Source: Archegozetes longisetosus (Eukaryota; Arthropoda; Arachnida; Sarcoptiformes; Trhypochthoniidae). Taken from it: a stretch of DNA of 64,000 nucleotides. Both the position numbers and the translations under genes were made by a program. The stretch is taken from positions 20,362,141 to 20,426,140 of the forward strand of contig JAEMBT020000001.1 of the NCBI GenBank assembly GCA_018873245.2. Reading direction: 5' to 3'. The notes under the pieces are model-generated. The model was not told the DNA's origin and did not search any database. It was given only the letters and a program-made list of their open reading frames with translations. Below, piece after piece: positions 22,621-34,150 of this stretch (its first letter is position 1; the number at the start of each line of letters is the position of its first letter).

Positions 22621-24439
22621 CCGCCACTTTACTATGATTAACATCAATTTTAAGCTCTACTTTGTAGGCTTCTGTGGCAGCTTGAAGCGCAAATTTTAAA
22701 CTAATTTAAACAAATTTGATCACCCACTATCGATTGAACATAATCCATATTCTAGATACCAAGAGAAAAATGGGGAAGAATAAGCCTAATTGTTAATCTA
22801 CGTACTAGTATGCAAATCACAAAAATAGTTCTGGAAAAGTCTACATTTAAACAGAATACAGCTTGTTTTCTTCAAATGTATTAGCAAAAGTCCGCAAATG
22901 ATGCGTAAGGAGTAGTTTTTTGAGGGCAAAGTTATAAAATTGACAAAAACAATATTAGGCGATAAAATATGCTTTGCTTTACTCACGATTCTTTGATAAG
23001 AAAACTTTAAAAATCATTAAAATGACTCAAAACGTTAATGAAGTTATTGATAAAAATGGAGGTCCAACTAAGTATTAAGTTAGTCTTTGCTCATTTTTAT
23101 TACTTATTGTTAAATAAACAACCTTTCACGTGACTATTTGTAATAAAAAGATTTTTTGTTAAGAATCTAGCGTTTTGTGACAAAAGTTTTCGAACTATTA
23201 AACTTGTATTATATGAAAATGCCTTTAATTTTGATGTGGACACATGACTCAGTTCCTGATTTAAGCATATTTGAAGGAAACAAGCTGTACTATCGGCAAA
23301 AGAATTATTGGCTTGAAAAACAGAAAATGCGTATTACTTCTAAAGGAATGCTAGTTGATTAAGATGCTGTAAGAGAGAAAAAGACTCATTAGATCTTTCG
23401 TTGCACTACATTTTAATTTGGAGTAATGAGTCAACTTTATCTTTATACTCATTTAACATTTTTGTTTCATAAAACTAATGAAAGATCTCTTAATTTTTAA
23501 CGTCAATATTGTTTTTGTCGATAGTACATCTCAATATAATACTTGCACTGCTTCTTTTGGTTATAATAGTACTCTCAACTTTTACTGAAAAAGTTGTAAA
23601 TCAATTGAATCAATTCGAAGTACGACATTTTTCCATACCCAATACGACTACAACTTAAATACATTTAATTGTAGTTTTTATGAAAATTCTATCGACACTT
23701 CGAAATGGCCAATTCCATATTGACTAAACCCTATTTTCTGTTTCCATTAGCAGATTCCTCTTCTTTTTAGAATAAATATACTAAAATGTAATAAACTTCA
23801 TGTTCAGAGAAGGACGGGAATCAGTTTGATAGAAGTCAGTTTTTCAGATTGGCATTTTAATCAGTCAGTTTATCAGAAAGACAATATTCTCTGCTTACCT
23901 ACTGTCGGTTTAGATTTTAGAAAATCCTATTTATTTTCGAAAGTCAATATGAAGAACTCGAGTTTTAAGAATATAAGTTTTAGGTACACACTTGATGTTG
24001 CATTTCAAAAATATTTAATTGTCGTTATAATCTATTCTGAAAGTTTATCAAATACTGGTATGCTGCAAATAGGAGTTGTGGATCCAAAATATAAAATATA
24101 TAAATTAGAAATTTTATTCAATTATCTAAAAAGTCTAGGTAAATATTATTTTGTACCTCTACTAATAAGTTAAACTTATATATATTTTTGTTTTTAGTCT
24201 TATCATTTTCTGGATGCTATTAATGCTTAATCTTTTATCTAAATCTGTTGATTACTATTAGATTTTGAATTTTGTGCAGATAAATGTGAATCAACGAACA
24301 AGATTTGAGGTCTAGGAATGAGAAAATCAGTTATAAAATTGATTTTGAACAGTTTCGGCTAAACTGACTTCTGCTAAATTTACTCCCGCCAAACTGATAC
24401 CAATCACAGGAGGGTTGAATTAATCTTATTTTATCAGTA
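22621..24439. other. Intergenic with uncertain short frames
   Basis: Two plus-strand open frames (about 23177-23362 and 23826-24173) lack convincing starts and recognisable motifs, and I do not call them genes. About 45 bases at 23250-23300 recur near 56150 (see findings). Confidence 0.35.
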
Positions 24440-24447
24440 GGCGCATG

Positions 24448-25071
24448 TAGGGCCGTGCCAACTACCATGAGTAGTCAGTTAGTAGTCGGGTAACTACTGA
24501 CTACTCGACTACTGACTACCAACTTTATGAAATACTCGGTAGTCACTCATTAACGATCACTCATTCATTGAACGGTTACTCATAAGTAATCATGAGTAGT
24601 CACGACTACTTTTATAAAGGTGGCTATACTTATAATGATTATCGTATAAGTTTCAATGATGAACGAGGGAAATAACTAATTTTCTTATCAATGAATAAAG
24701 AATACGTTAATTAAAAATTTTAATTCGTGTGATAGTAAAACTCATTATTAGAAATTTTGCAATTAGTAATTACTATTCTCTTCATAAATCTTGTCAGTTA
24801 CTTCTTAATAAGTGATTCCTTAAAAATTTTATTTGTAATATTTCATTAATGAAAACTTGTCAATTATTTTACAAATCTTATTAAATTGCTTCTTTTACAT
24901 TTTCTAGTGAGTAAATTTAAATAAATACTCATATTCAAAGAATAATTGAGTAATTTTGAAAAACCCGTGACTACTCATTGATGTAATCGTAGTCAGGAAA
25001 GTAGTCATGACTACTGACTACTTTTGGTAAAGTAATGGGTAACTACTTTTTCTGGCACCGGCCCAGCCCTA
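24448..25071. mobile_element. hAT-type MITE with perfect 8-bp duplication
   Basis: TAGGGCCGTGCC opens the element and the inverse of TAGGGCTGGGCC closes it. GGCGCATG flanks it on both sides (24440-24447 and 25072-25079) with no mismatch. Next to both ends are dense copies of GTAGTC/GACTAC in both orientations, the kind of subterminal array to which hAT transposases bind. The 624 bp have no coding capacity, so it is non-autonomous. It differs in sequence from the hAT relic at 10757. Confidence 0.85.
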
Positions 25072-25520
25072 GGCGCATGTATTATTCCTAAGTGTATGCT
25101 TTGGTACTTTGTAAAATGTCGTCGATACCTGAGAAATTTTTTTCAAAAAGTAGTTTTAAAAATGATGTTCTGCACTTTTTTGTTCACTTAAATTTTCATT
25201 ATTAAATGAAAAATCTTTTTCTAGTATACTCTTTGCCAGATGAGTGCACTAGAGTTTCTTTGCTAAGGACAAAATCTGTATTATTACATCATGTAATAAA
25301 TATAAAATATAAAAACAGAACCAAACAGATTTGAGCTTTGTTCATTTTTAGAGTAAAATATGAAATGATTAGATAAAAAAAACTTTAAACTAGATGAGCT
25401 TTTGAACCCTCCCTTAAAATTTAATAATTGTCGGCTCTGTCCAATATTGGACGCATGCAGTTTAAACTTCTAAATGCTCATTATCCATTTCGTTACAGTT
25501 TTCTAAATTCACTATAAATA

Positions 25521-25856
25521 ATGATTGAGGAAATTTTACCTTCGATTTTTCTTTCGAAATGTGAAAACAAGGAAAACAAAACTAAATTTAAGTTTTCATC
25601 GAGCTTCAACCGTCGTTATTATACCAGAAAGAACAATTTATTTTCATTAGAATTTCTATTACTGCAGAAAACTTACCCCTTGGAGAATATCGAACTTATT
25701 ACTTCATTGTTTGTATTCAGTCAAAAAAGATTTCAAGTGATTTTTTATTTCGGGCCTTTCAAAGTTTCAAAATCAAAAATCTATTACATTAGTGCTGACT
25801 TGACCTCTGAAGTGACATTAATAAACTTATTTGGCAAGTTCTTAATGCATTTTTAA
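25521..25856 (+). CDS. Doubtful 111-residue ORF
   Basis: Starts at a true ATG after ACTATAAATA. The product is basic and Phe/Ser/Lys-rich with no signal peptide, membrane segment or motif I recognise. No poly(A) signal or splice site is compelling. It may be a chance frame, a decayed gene piece or an exon. Listed because it is one of the longest ATG-started frames in a stretch without genes. Confidence 0.15.
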   Translation: MIEEILPSIFLSKCENKENKTKFKFSSSFNRRYYTRKNNLFSLEFLLLQKTYPLENIELITSLFVFSQKRFQVIFYFGPFKVSKSKIYYISADLTSEVTLINLFGKFLMHF

Positions 25857-26703
25857 ATCTTTACTACGTCTGTAATAAAGAAAAATACTACCAAATTAAT
25901 TACTTTCTAGTTAAGATGTTCATTATATATGTTCGTTAAATTCGTGAAACTAGTTTTATATCTATGAAACTTTATTGCTATTAACTGAAGTCTTGCCCTT
26001 GCTTTCACCTAAATTAGCGATCAGAATTCTCGATAAAAAGTAAATATGTTTAATATTTTCAAAGTAGTTTTTATTCTTTTAAAGATGATGCTCTCTTTCG
26101 AAACTCCTTTTGTATGTGATAGTTTTTAAACTTCGTATAAGCAAGAAAAAGTTTAAAGCTTCTAAGATGTGTAATAAAGAAAATAAGTGCAAATTCAGTG
26201 TAGTCATTTTTATTATAGACAAACATTAAACTTATAAAAGTTTATAACATAATAATTATAATCTTTACATTGTTAATCAATTTTAACTAGTAATTAATTT
26301 AATAAAATTGCAATAAATTGTTGAAAACGAATAACCTATTGAACAATTATATAGTGAGAGAACTATCAAGGAAACTATAAGTTTTTTGCCTAAATGACTT
26401 TAAAGCTGATTTAAATGCTCCTAAACCTAATAATTATAACTCAAATCCAAATAAAGATAGTGTTAAATTCAAAAGAAACAAAAAATTTAATATTTTTCTG
26501 TAATTATCATAGAAATACTGAATATAGATATTGTTTGGATAACTTGTGATTGTTACCTTATATCTGCCTCTTAAATAACTTCAATCATGATATCCATCTC
26601 TTAGTAGTTAAAATTTTACAAAAAAACAGAAATACGTCTTATAATACTGAGCGACATGTCGAAAAAGCTATAGTCCCCCAAAGATTTTTTAAAAATTGGA
26701 GTG
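25857..26703. other. Intergenic, no gene seen
   Basis: AT-rich; nothing recognisable. Confidence 0.45.
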
Positions 26704-26853
26704 TAGATTTGAACCCACTTTTTGGAGAGATGAGTTAGCTCATAGGCCTTTTACTATGCATTAAAATATTGAATTCATTATAGAAAACATTTTTGATGCA
26801 TAGTAAAAGGCCTATGAGTTACCTCGTTTCTTCAAAAAGTGGGCTCATATGTA
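26704..26853. mobile_element. 150-bp fold-back, probable TA-flanked MITE
   Basis: GAACCCACTTTTTGGAGA and CTCATAGGCCTTTTACTATG at the left are matched by the inverse sequences up to 26853. About 60 bp pair, with a loop of about 30 bases. TA stands at both outer ends, but the outermost pairing is imperfect, so the exact boundary is uncertain. Confidence 0.6.
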
Positions 26854-28215
26854 CCGAAAAAGATCTCACAAAATCTTTGAGATTGTACATATTTGACACA
26901 TTTATCGATTGCTTATTGTTAAGCACTAACAAAAATTTTGTTAGCAAACTAGCAGATATTTTAGTGTAAGTTAACATTTGCTTCAACGAATTTGAGCTTT
27001 CAATTTCAAACTAGAGAATTGGTTACGGCACTGTAGGAAAGTAACAAGTTATGAGAAAAAATGTGTTTTTTATAAGAAACACATATCTATCTGTTATTTT
27101 GCGACAAGCTAATACAGGGAAATCACTTTGATAATCACTTTGCTACAAAATTATTTATATGAAAAAATATATAAATGAACAGCGTTTGGGCCCTAAAAGT
27201 TTTCTGAAGTTTTTACGTTGAATTTTTCTCTTTTCTGCTTTATTGGATTGAACTGATTGACAAATGAATGAGTGATAATATTTAAATAGTTAAAACGCTG
27301 TAAAAACTAGAATCAAAGAATAAGTTACAACAAATGACGGTTCGGGTTTATCTTTATAATATTTACTTTTAATTTTCATAATAAACAATTATTATTTATT
27401 ATTTTTATTATTTTATCAAAAGATAGAGAAATAAAAAAATGACTAATGAAATGAGTCCCGTGCTTAGTTTACTTATTCTTATTATAAAATGACAACTTGA
27501 TTTTGATTTTTTATACAAAAGCACTATTGTCTGCCCTATTGTTATAAGCGAATCGATAGATCATTCACTCTTTTCTTTAAGTCAAAATTGATACTTCAAT
27601 TAATAGTACTTTATCTCAGACAATAATCATTTCAATTTTTACTTTCCTCGTTCGAGTTTCGAAACTCTTTTGTTGAGTGATCTCAAACTAAGTTTTGCGT
27701 CATTTTTATATGATAAAATGCTTTCTTTCGAAATCATTTTAAAAGGGACGCAAATTCAATGCCAAAAATGATTGACTAGTCATGCGAATAACAACTCAAA
27801 TTTCCAAACTGATTGAAAATTTAGTCTACTGCACGACTTATTGTTCAAAACTTAGCTTTATTAGTGTCTAAGAATTTATCTTTTATGATATTTTGTCAAA
27901 AACTTCGCATCGATTTAATATTTGCTGCGTTAGACCTTTACTGTTGTTTTCTTGTAGACTATTTATTTCCTATTTTTACTTGATCGTCAACTGACATTTA
28001 TTGCTAGTCTGTAGGAGATTAACGATAAGATAACTTTTAAATTTAATAGCTTTCTCATAAAAAGCATTAGTCAAATTTATAGGAGTCTATAAGGCATAGA
28101 TTAAAGAATGCTCTGGCATACGTTGCAGTTGAAAAACTTTCAGAAAACCTAAACTTCTAAAAATGATCGAAACATTATCATTACAGTACAATTGAAGCTT
28201 CATTTTGAAGACCTA
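26854..28215. other. Intergenic, no gene seen
   Basis: AT-rich; no gene or clear repeat seen. Confidence 0.45.
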
Positions 28216-29268
28216 TCAAGGATAATTTGGATTTAGTTTATTGTTTTGTTCAGCCTTATGCTATTTTAGCCAAAAGTTTATAATTTTTCTAGTCTCGATG
28301 TCACTCTGGTTTTGATTGATTAATGAATTCCTGTAAAAAATTTGACTTTTTCCTGGAAACTCCAAAAAAGTTAGAATAGCATAATTGAAGTCTCATTTTG
28401 AAGACGAATAGGACTTGTACTAAAATAATTTCTAAGTTTGAAGTTTAAGAACTTTCTTATTCATAGGTACTCATCTGTTTCTTCATATCAATTTTCAAAG
28501 TATTATAATGAGGATAAAACTTTGTTTAACGACTCAAACATTTTCATACATTTTAAAGCGAAAGTAAAGCTCAATCGTTTTCTATCAGTAATATATTACC
28601 ATTGATTCAATAAATTTGAATCCTTTTCTGTTATAATTAAAGGATTTGACGAAATAATTTTGTTACTTTTCAAATGATAACACATACGACTTTTAGAAAT
28701 TTCATACTAAGTTTAAGCTGAAGACTGTCATGATAAGTCTCTAAAATCTTCCCTATATGAAGACTTAACGTAAGATTTTTAAAGACTGAATGCGTCATCA
28801 TAGAAAGATAACAAAATGATTTCTTTAAATTCCTTAGTCATAATAGGAAAATGATTTAATTTTTGAGTGAATAATAATCTATTATTGATAGTGATTGAAT
28901 TTTCTTCCTCTTTAAAATATCTGAAGATGTTTGAGTAATTGAACAAAATTGCGTCGTCTTATCTCATACTTTAAAAATCGATATGGAGAAACAGATTTAA
29001 ATCTATGGATAACAGTTGTTTAATCCGGAAATTAGAAATTATTTTGTTCGCAATATAAGCCCCATTCGCTAAGATAGGTCTTCAAAATAAGACTTCGACT
29101 ACGCTATTCTGACTTTTTGGAATTTTCAGAAAAAAGCAAAAAGTTTTACAGGAATTCATAACCAATCAAAACTAGGATGAGATCAAGATTACAAAAATGA
29201 TAAACTTTGAGCTAAAAAAAGCATAAGGCTGAACAAAACAATAAATTAAATTTAAACTATCCTTAAGG
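28216..29268. repeat. 1.05-kb imperfect palindrome (fold-back element)
   Basis: Outer arms 28216-28411 and 29070-29268 pair: TTTATTGTTTTGTTCAGCCT against its inverse, then TTTTGATTG...GAATTCCTGTAAAA against TTTTACAGGAATTC. Inner arms continue with weaker pairing (CTGTTTCTTCATATC against GATATGGAGAAACAG) towards a centre near 28740. A TTTTGAAGAC motif recurs directly at about 28205 and 28398. There is no coding frame. The structure matches the 9.5-10.2 kb palindrome in kind but not in sequence. Confidence 0.65.
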
Positions 29269-31859
29269 TGCCAAATCAAGTTTGATTGAAGACGATTTTG
29301 ATTAATGTTCAGTAACGATGTGAGCGGCAAACAAAATCTTTATCAGAGGTATGCCTCACGTGAATTACATACAATTAAAAAATATAGTAATATTTTGAAC
29401 AAAAATTGACAGCTATTCCACAATAATTTTTTGTAACAAATTTCTCTAAATAGAATTTTGTAGCACTCCAAATTTGAGTAAAACCTACGAGTTTCCCCTT
29501 CAATTCTAATTTCTTTGTTTACTTTGAGTTCTTTTAAAAATATTCTCTTTTTTTCACTTTTCAAGGTAGTTTTCGTTCCTCTCTTCAATAAGATCAGATA
29601 ATTTTTTATAATAAGATTAATTAAGAAACAACAACATACTTCATGTAATAACGACAATATTTGTGTGAACACTAATAGCAACATTTTTAATAACTGACAG
29701 TTAAGGAATTCTGCTCAAATAAATATGCAATTTTCAAAGAATATATAACACGAAGTATTATTAACTCGAGTTTTCGGATAACAAAGAGATATTCCTTCAT
29801 GTATTCTGCTAGTTTGCAGAATATTTTTTCTAATTTGACTCTCATTCTAAGCTTAATCCATAAAAATGGTCCATCACTCTATACGATGGTGTATGAAGAT
29901 AGAAATACTTCAAAATTTCAATTATCTCATGCAAATATTCTTCATATGACGATAGTTTCACTGAATTACGAGGCAATAAATTAACATGAACGTTGGCAAC
30001 AGTTTAGCTCATAAGCAAACAAAACAAATATACGTTTGGCAAATCGATGCTTGTATGGGTTGTAAATATTGAACACTTGGCTGAAAAAGTAGTCAAACAA
30101 CAATAAATGTCAGAAGATTATAATCTTTCATTTTATTAATCAGATTAAATGATTTTTATTAGTGATATTCTGTACTACAATTCATGTCACTTTGTCTCTA
30201 GAGCCCAATTAATATTACTTCAATAGCATTATGACTTGAAATTTTTTATTTTTTGGATTCTCACGCAAGTTATAATAAATAAATTGGTTTGTTAAATATC
30301 ATTCTACAATAAACGTTCATATTTTTAATTTTTAATTTTGAAATCAACTTTTTGCCACTTATAGCATTTATTGTTTAGATCTGATTCATTTACTGAAAGT
30401 AGTGATTCAAAAGTTAATGTTGATTTGAAAGTGAAAAATCTATCTATGTTTTATTTTGGGGATCAAGTATTGTATAATTTAAAATATGTTAAATGTATGT
30501 TACAGTGTATAAATTTTCAATTGATAATTTGAATAAGCTTGAAGAATAGATTGACATCCGTTGAGGAACCTTTCAATACCAAAATGACATAATCCCAAGT
30601 CCATTGAAAGGGATTGGTTTTTCTGATCACAAAATACTAATAGAAAGTGAACAATTACTAAGAGTATAAAAATAGCTAATTCATTTAAACTGGCCGTTTG
30701 CGTTCGAGTACGTGAGTTCCATTAAAAATATTGAAAAAGTTTATTTTAATGAGATTTTCATTTATGCTAATGAAAAAATGACTGTAATTATTCAAGTTGT
30801 TACAGATATTGCTCATGACAACGAACATAAAGGGCTTAGTAAAAAAGTAGACAATTTATTACTAGTGCATGTATTAAATAAGAATGACACTTCACTGAGG
30901 GATGGAGAGAGTACTACGGATACCTTGAAAAGAGAACAGGAGGACAAAATTTTAACTCCAATTTTGATTTATTTTTAAGTGGGTCTTATCACCAGACTTT
31001 GCTGCTTTTTTGATTTATTGCGGTTTTCAAATCAACTTGGAAAAACCAGTGCATGAGAGATCAAATCTCAATTGATAATACACTTCTATCAATTTTTTAA
31101 AGCTTACGAAGAGTCCAATACTTCAACAGCAAAGTGAAAATTTGACCCGATTCTGCTGACTTGTTCTTAAAGAAGACATCTAATAGTCCTTCCCAAACCC
31201 GTTGGAGGTCCAAGGGAGGACTGTCCACCTCACAAGAAGACAGGTGGGAACCCTAGCATCAAAGCACGTGGTATGATAATAACAGGTAGATTATTTTATG
31301 TTATACTATTTTGGTTTGGTTCTATGTAAAATTCATGTCATGCGTACACATCGTTATAAACATGTTATTGAGAGCTAAACTCGTCAGAAGTGTGGTTAAA
31401 GAGCTTCGATACAACATATCGTTCTTAGTTCTAAACAGATTATACGGTTTCTGGACAAATAAAATACAGCTTGCGTTATGAAATGATGTGAAGTTTTTTT
31501 CAATTTCATTTTACTTTTGAAATTGTGGTTTAATAGCTAAAATTTATTTCATAGAAAATATTATATCTAATTATCAGAACTAATAAAGTTTGAAAGATAC
31601 CTAACTCAGCTCTGTCATAAAGAAAAAGAAGCTCCAAAATTAGACAGATTTTACTGCTTCAAAATTTTGATGTCATTAAGCTATTGACATACTTCATATC
31701 TCTCTGACAGTATATTTCCGAAATATTTTTATGTGATTTCAAGAACTTAAAAGAACTTTTGTGAACGGAATTTCTTGCAGTAAAAGCAACAAAACTAAAA
31801 GTTGTTAAAAAAGATCAAACTCTCAATCAAGTTTGAACTTATAAAAAGATATCACGAAA
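29269..31859. other. Intergenic upstream of the GPCR gene
   Basis: No gene I can support. A less AT-rich block at about 31180-31270 (CCCGTTGGAGGTCCAAGGGA, ACAGGTGGGAACCCTAG) stands out but matches nothing I know. The promoter of the GPCR gene should lie in the last part; no clear TATA box at a sensible distance was found. Confidence 0.35.
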
Positions 31860-32263
31860 ATGGATCCAATTTGGGCTTCAGCTAATAATATATCGTCGAT
31901 CAGGTTCGGCACAACAAAAGAAGACACAATTGTATTAAACTCATTGGACGCTCTCAACAGTAGTTTACAAACATTTCTCGTTATATTGTACTCAATCACA
32001 GCTCTGTTAGCTTTCACGGGAAATGTGACCGTAATATTCGTGTTGTCGCAAGGGAAACGATGCCCGATGAGTTTAAGAAAGTTTCTGATTAATTTATCAC
32101 TGGCCGATGTGAGCATTGCTCTTTTCTCAATTCCGTTCACTTACACTGATTTCATGCTCGGCTATTGGATGTTTCCAAACTTTTTATGTCCATTTGCACA
32201 GTTTGTTCAAGTTTTATCAGTATTTGTTAGCGTTTTTACGTTGACAATTATTGGAATTGAAAG
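31860..32263 (+). CDS. Kinin-receptor-like GPCR, exon 1 (N-terminus to TM3)
   Basis: First of four visible exons that join in frame to 325 residues of a family-A (rhodopsin-like) GPCR. The ectodomain has sequons at Asn10 and Asn33. TM1 carries Gly54-Asn55. TM2 carries Leu-Ala-Asp83. Cys110 starts TM3. PFAQFVQVLSVFVSVFTLT leads into Glu134-Arg135, the start of the E/DRY motif. PF.QF/VQ.LSV.VSVFTLT is the wording I associate with arthropod leucokinin (myokinin) receptors, which couple to Gq/calcium and control diuresis and gut contraction. The exon ends two bases into codon 135 at a GTAAAC donor; a stop follows at once if unspliced. RYamide or other NPY-like receptors are the alternatives. The ligand is an inference. 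Confidence 0.8.
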
Positions 32264-33010
32264 GTAAACATATAAATCCGATTTTTCTTCTTATTTTTAA
32301 TTTTCTATTTATAATCTGAAATCTCATTTTTTTCATTTTGTGTTTGATAATGTACTCTGAGATCCGATTTCTGACTGTTTAAAAATGCTTTCACTTAATT
32401 CTTGGAAGCGATTTATTTGTTGCTTAGATCGAAATAGAATCTGGATTTTCATCTTTTATACTTAAAAACTTGCTAGACATTTAAATGTTAATCGAATATT
32501 TAAATGGGGTATGCCTCAGCTTTAAGTAATCTTAAGAAATATTACTAATCAAGTTGAAGATTATAAAGATGCTTGTTTAATCTAAAATCTTTTAGACTTC
32601 ATAAATTGATTCGTTCATAAGTTAAAAGTGGTATAGAGTTTGAAGTTTATTGTAAAGCTCAAGATCTTGATGATTTCATTTTCTCACTCATTTTGGCTGC
32701 TATATCGAGACTAAACAGTTCTCAGCAAATAAAAATATTGAGGAGGCAGTCGACTCGACTATCAGTTTTAATAGTTCTTCTTTGGAACCAAAACTTGTTC
32801 ATCTTTAATTCTTGTGGCAAAAGTAATCAAATATATGTCAGGTTATTCACATGTTTTATTATTAGATTGATTCTTAGGAATTTGTATGCTTTCGAATGGG
32901 AATACAGTTTTGCTATATTGTCTACCTTCAAGTAATTGCCAGATCCTTACTATTTAGAGCATACTAAGGACTAAATTGGTTCAACTTTTAAATTTTAGTG
33001 AAAATTAAAA

Positions 33011-33243
33011 CAAATCAAATATAACATTAATGAATGCTAAGTACTTGATTCAGTATGCAATTAATCTGTTTTAGCATTTGTTACATTATATTGAACATAA
33101 AGCATTTACCGAAAAGCTCACTTTAACTAATTTACATAAAGTAAGGATTCATAGTATGCAAACTACTTAAAATGTTATGTTAAAACAGATTAATTGTGTA
33201 CAGAATTAAGTACTTAGCGTTTAGTAATTGTTATTTGACTTGT
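33011..33243. repeat. Fold-back in GPCR intron 1, 233 bp
   Basis: ACAAATCAAATATAACATTA and GCTAAGTACTTGATTC...CAATTAATCTGTTTTA at the left face imperfect inverse copies (TAAAACAGATTAATTGTGTA, AATTAAGTACTTAGC) at the right. An internal stretch is also self-complementary. It is non-coding; a MITE is the simplest reading. Confidence 0.55.
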
Positions 33244-33658
33244 TCTAACCCTCACTAACATTTAAAAGCTGAATGGATTTAATCCTTAGTTAACAAGTTG
33301 TGAAGTTTACTAATAAGTAGATTAACTTATTTCATGCAATATATGATCAAATTTTCAAATATGGCTACATTTTAGTACGATTTCAAGTTTTTTATAAGAA
33401 TGTATAGAAGTTTATTGCCCTTAATTATATTGAATATGTTGTGATTCTTTAGTTTCAAACTGTTTCAATTGTTGAATTATTCAAATTTTATTTCCTGAAT
33501 AAAACCTGAACTCGTTTGCAAATCATATTTTTGAAATAAACGTAAATAGGTGAAAACCACCTCAGATTTTGATCATAGTTACAAGATGTGATTGTTCAAT
33601 ATCTATTGTCAACTAACGATGAAACGTGTCAAACTTATTTGAGATTCTTATAGTTGAT

Positions 33659-34146
33659 GGCAGAAAGAGAACAAATGAACTAACTATTCGACCAGAAAAT
33701 GAGCAGATAATTCACATGAAATTTAAGTTTGTTGTGATTTATGCGACCAATTTTATTTAGGTATAAACTTTTTGCGAATGTTGGATAAGTCAGATTTTTT
33801 CAATGACTAATAAAAAAAAGACAAACTTTCATTTGTTGAAGGGCCGAGTTGAGTCTTAAAAGTTTGGCATTTCCTATTAGTCATTGAAAAAATCTGGGAC
33901 TACATTCTGCAAACTTTGCAAAATTAGCAATATTACAAAAATGTACAATAAGAATAGATGGTTTGCAATCAATTATTTGCAATCCTTCGAGAATGTGGCC
34001 CTGACTTTCTAATATTCGCAAAAAGTTTATACCTAAATAAATTTTGTTGTCAAAGTTGATTGCATAAGTCGTAATAAACTTAAATTTGACATCAATTTTC
34101 TGCTCATTCTCTGGTCGGATCGCTATTTCATCTGTTCTCTTCTGCC
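33659..34146. repeat. Fold-back with coding-like arms, about 490 bp
   Basis: The left arm (33659-33790) and right arm (34015-34146) are inverse copies (for example TTTAGGTATAAACTTTTTGC). A second inner pair, TTTTTTCAATGACTAATA against TATTAGTCATTGAAAAAA, is nested inside. The right arm is part of an 88-codon open frame on the minus strand, and the left arm keeps a frameshifted version of it. Confidence 0.65.
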
Positions 34147-34147
34147 C
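33881..34147 (-). pseudogene. 88-codon coding-like remnant in a fold-back arm
   Basis: An open frame on the minus strand from just after a TGA (34150-34148) to TGA at 33883-33881. It has no start codon. It reads ...IRPENEQKIDVKFKF, then INFDNKIYLGINFLRIL. The opposite arm on the plus strand encodes IRPENEQIIHMKFKF with mostly conservative changes (Ile/Leu, Val/Met, Asp/His), then a slip. This suggests both arms descend from a once-coding segment. I do not recognise the protein. A transposon-encoded protein or a captured host exon are both possible. Confidence 0.4.
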
Positions 34148-34150
34148 TCA

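Noticed and set aside
23826-24173. A 115-codon plus-strand frame
   Set aside because: Begins at TTG, with the first ATG far inside. No motif was recognised; it may be an exon of something, but I cannot support it.
30712-30978. An 88-codon plus-strand frame upstream of the GPCR
   Set aside because: No ATG start and no recognisable domain; not enough to call a gene.
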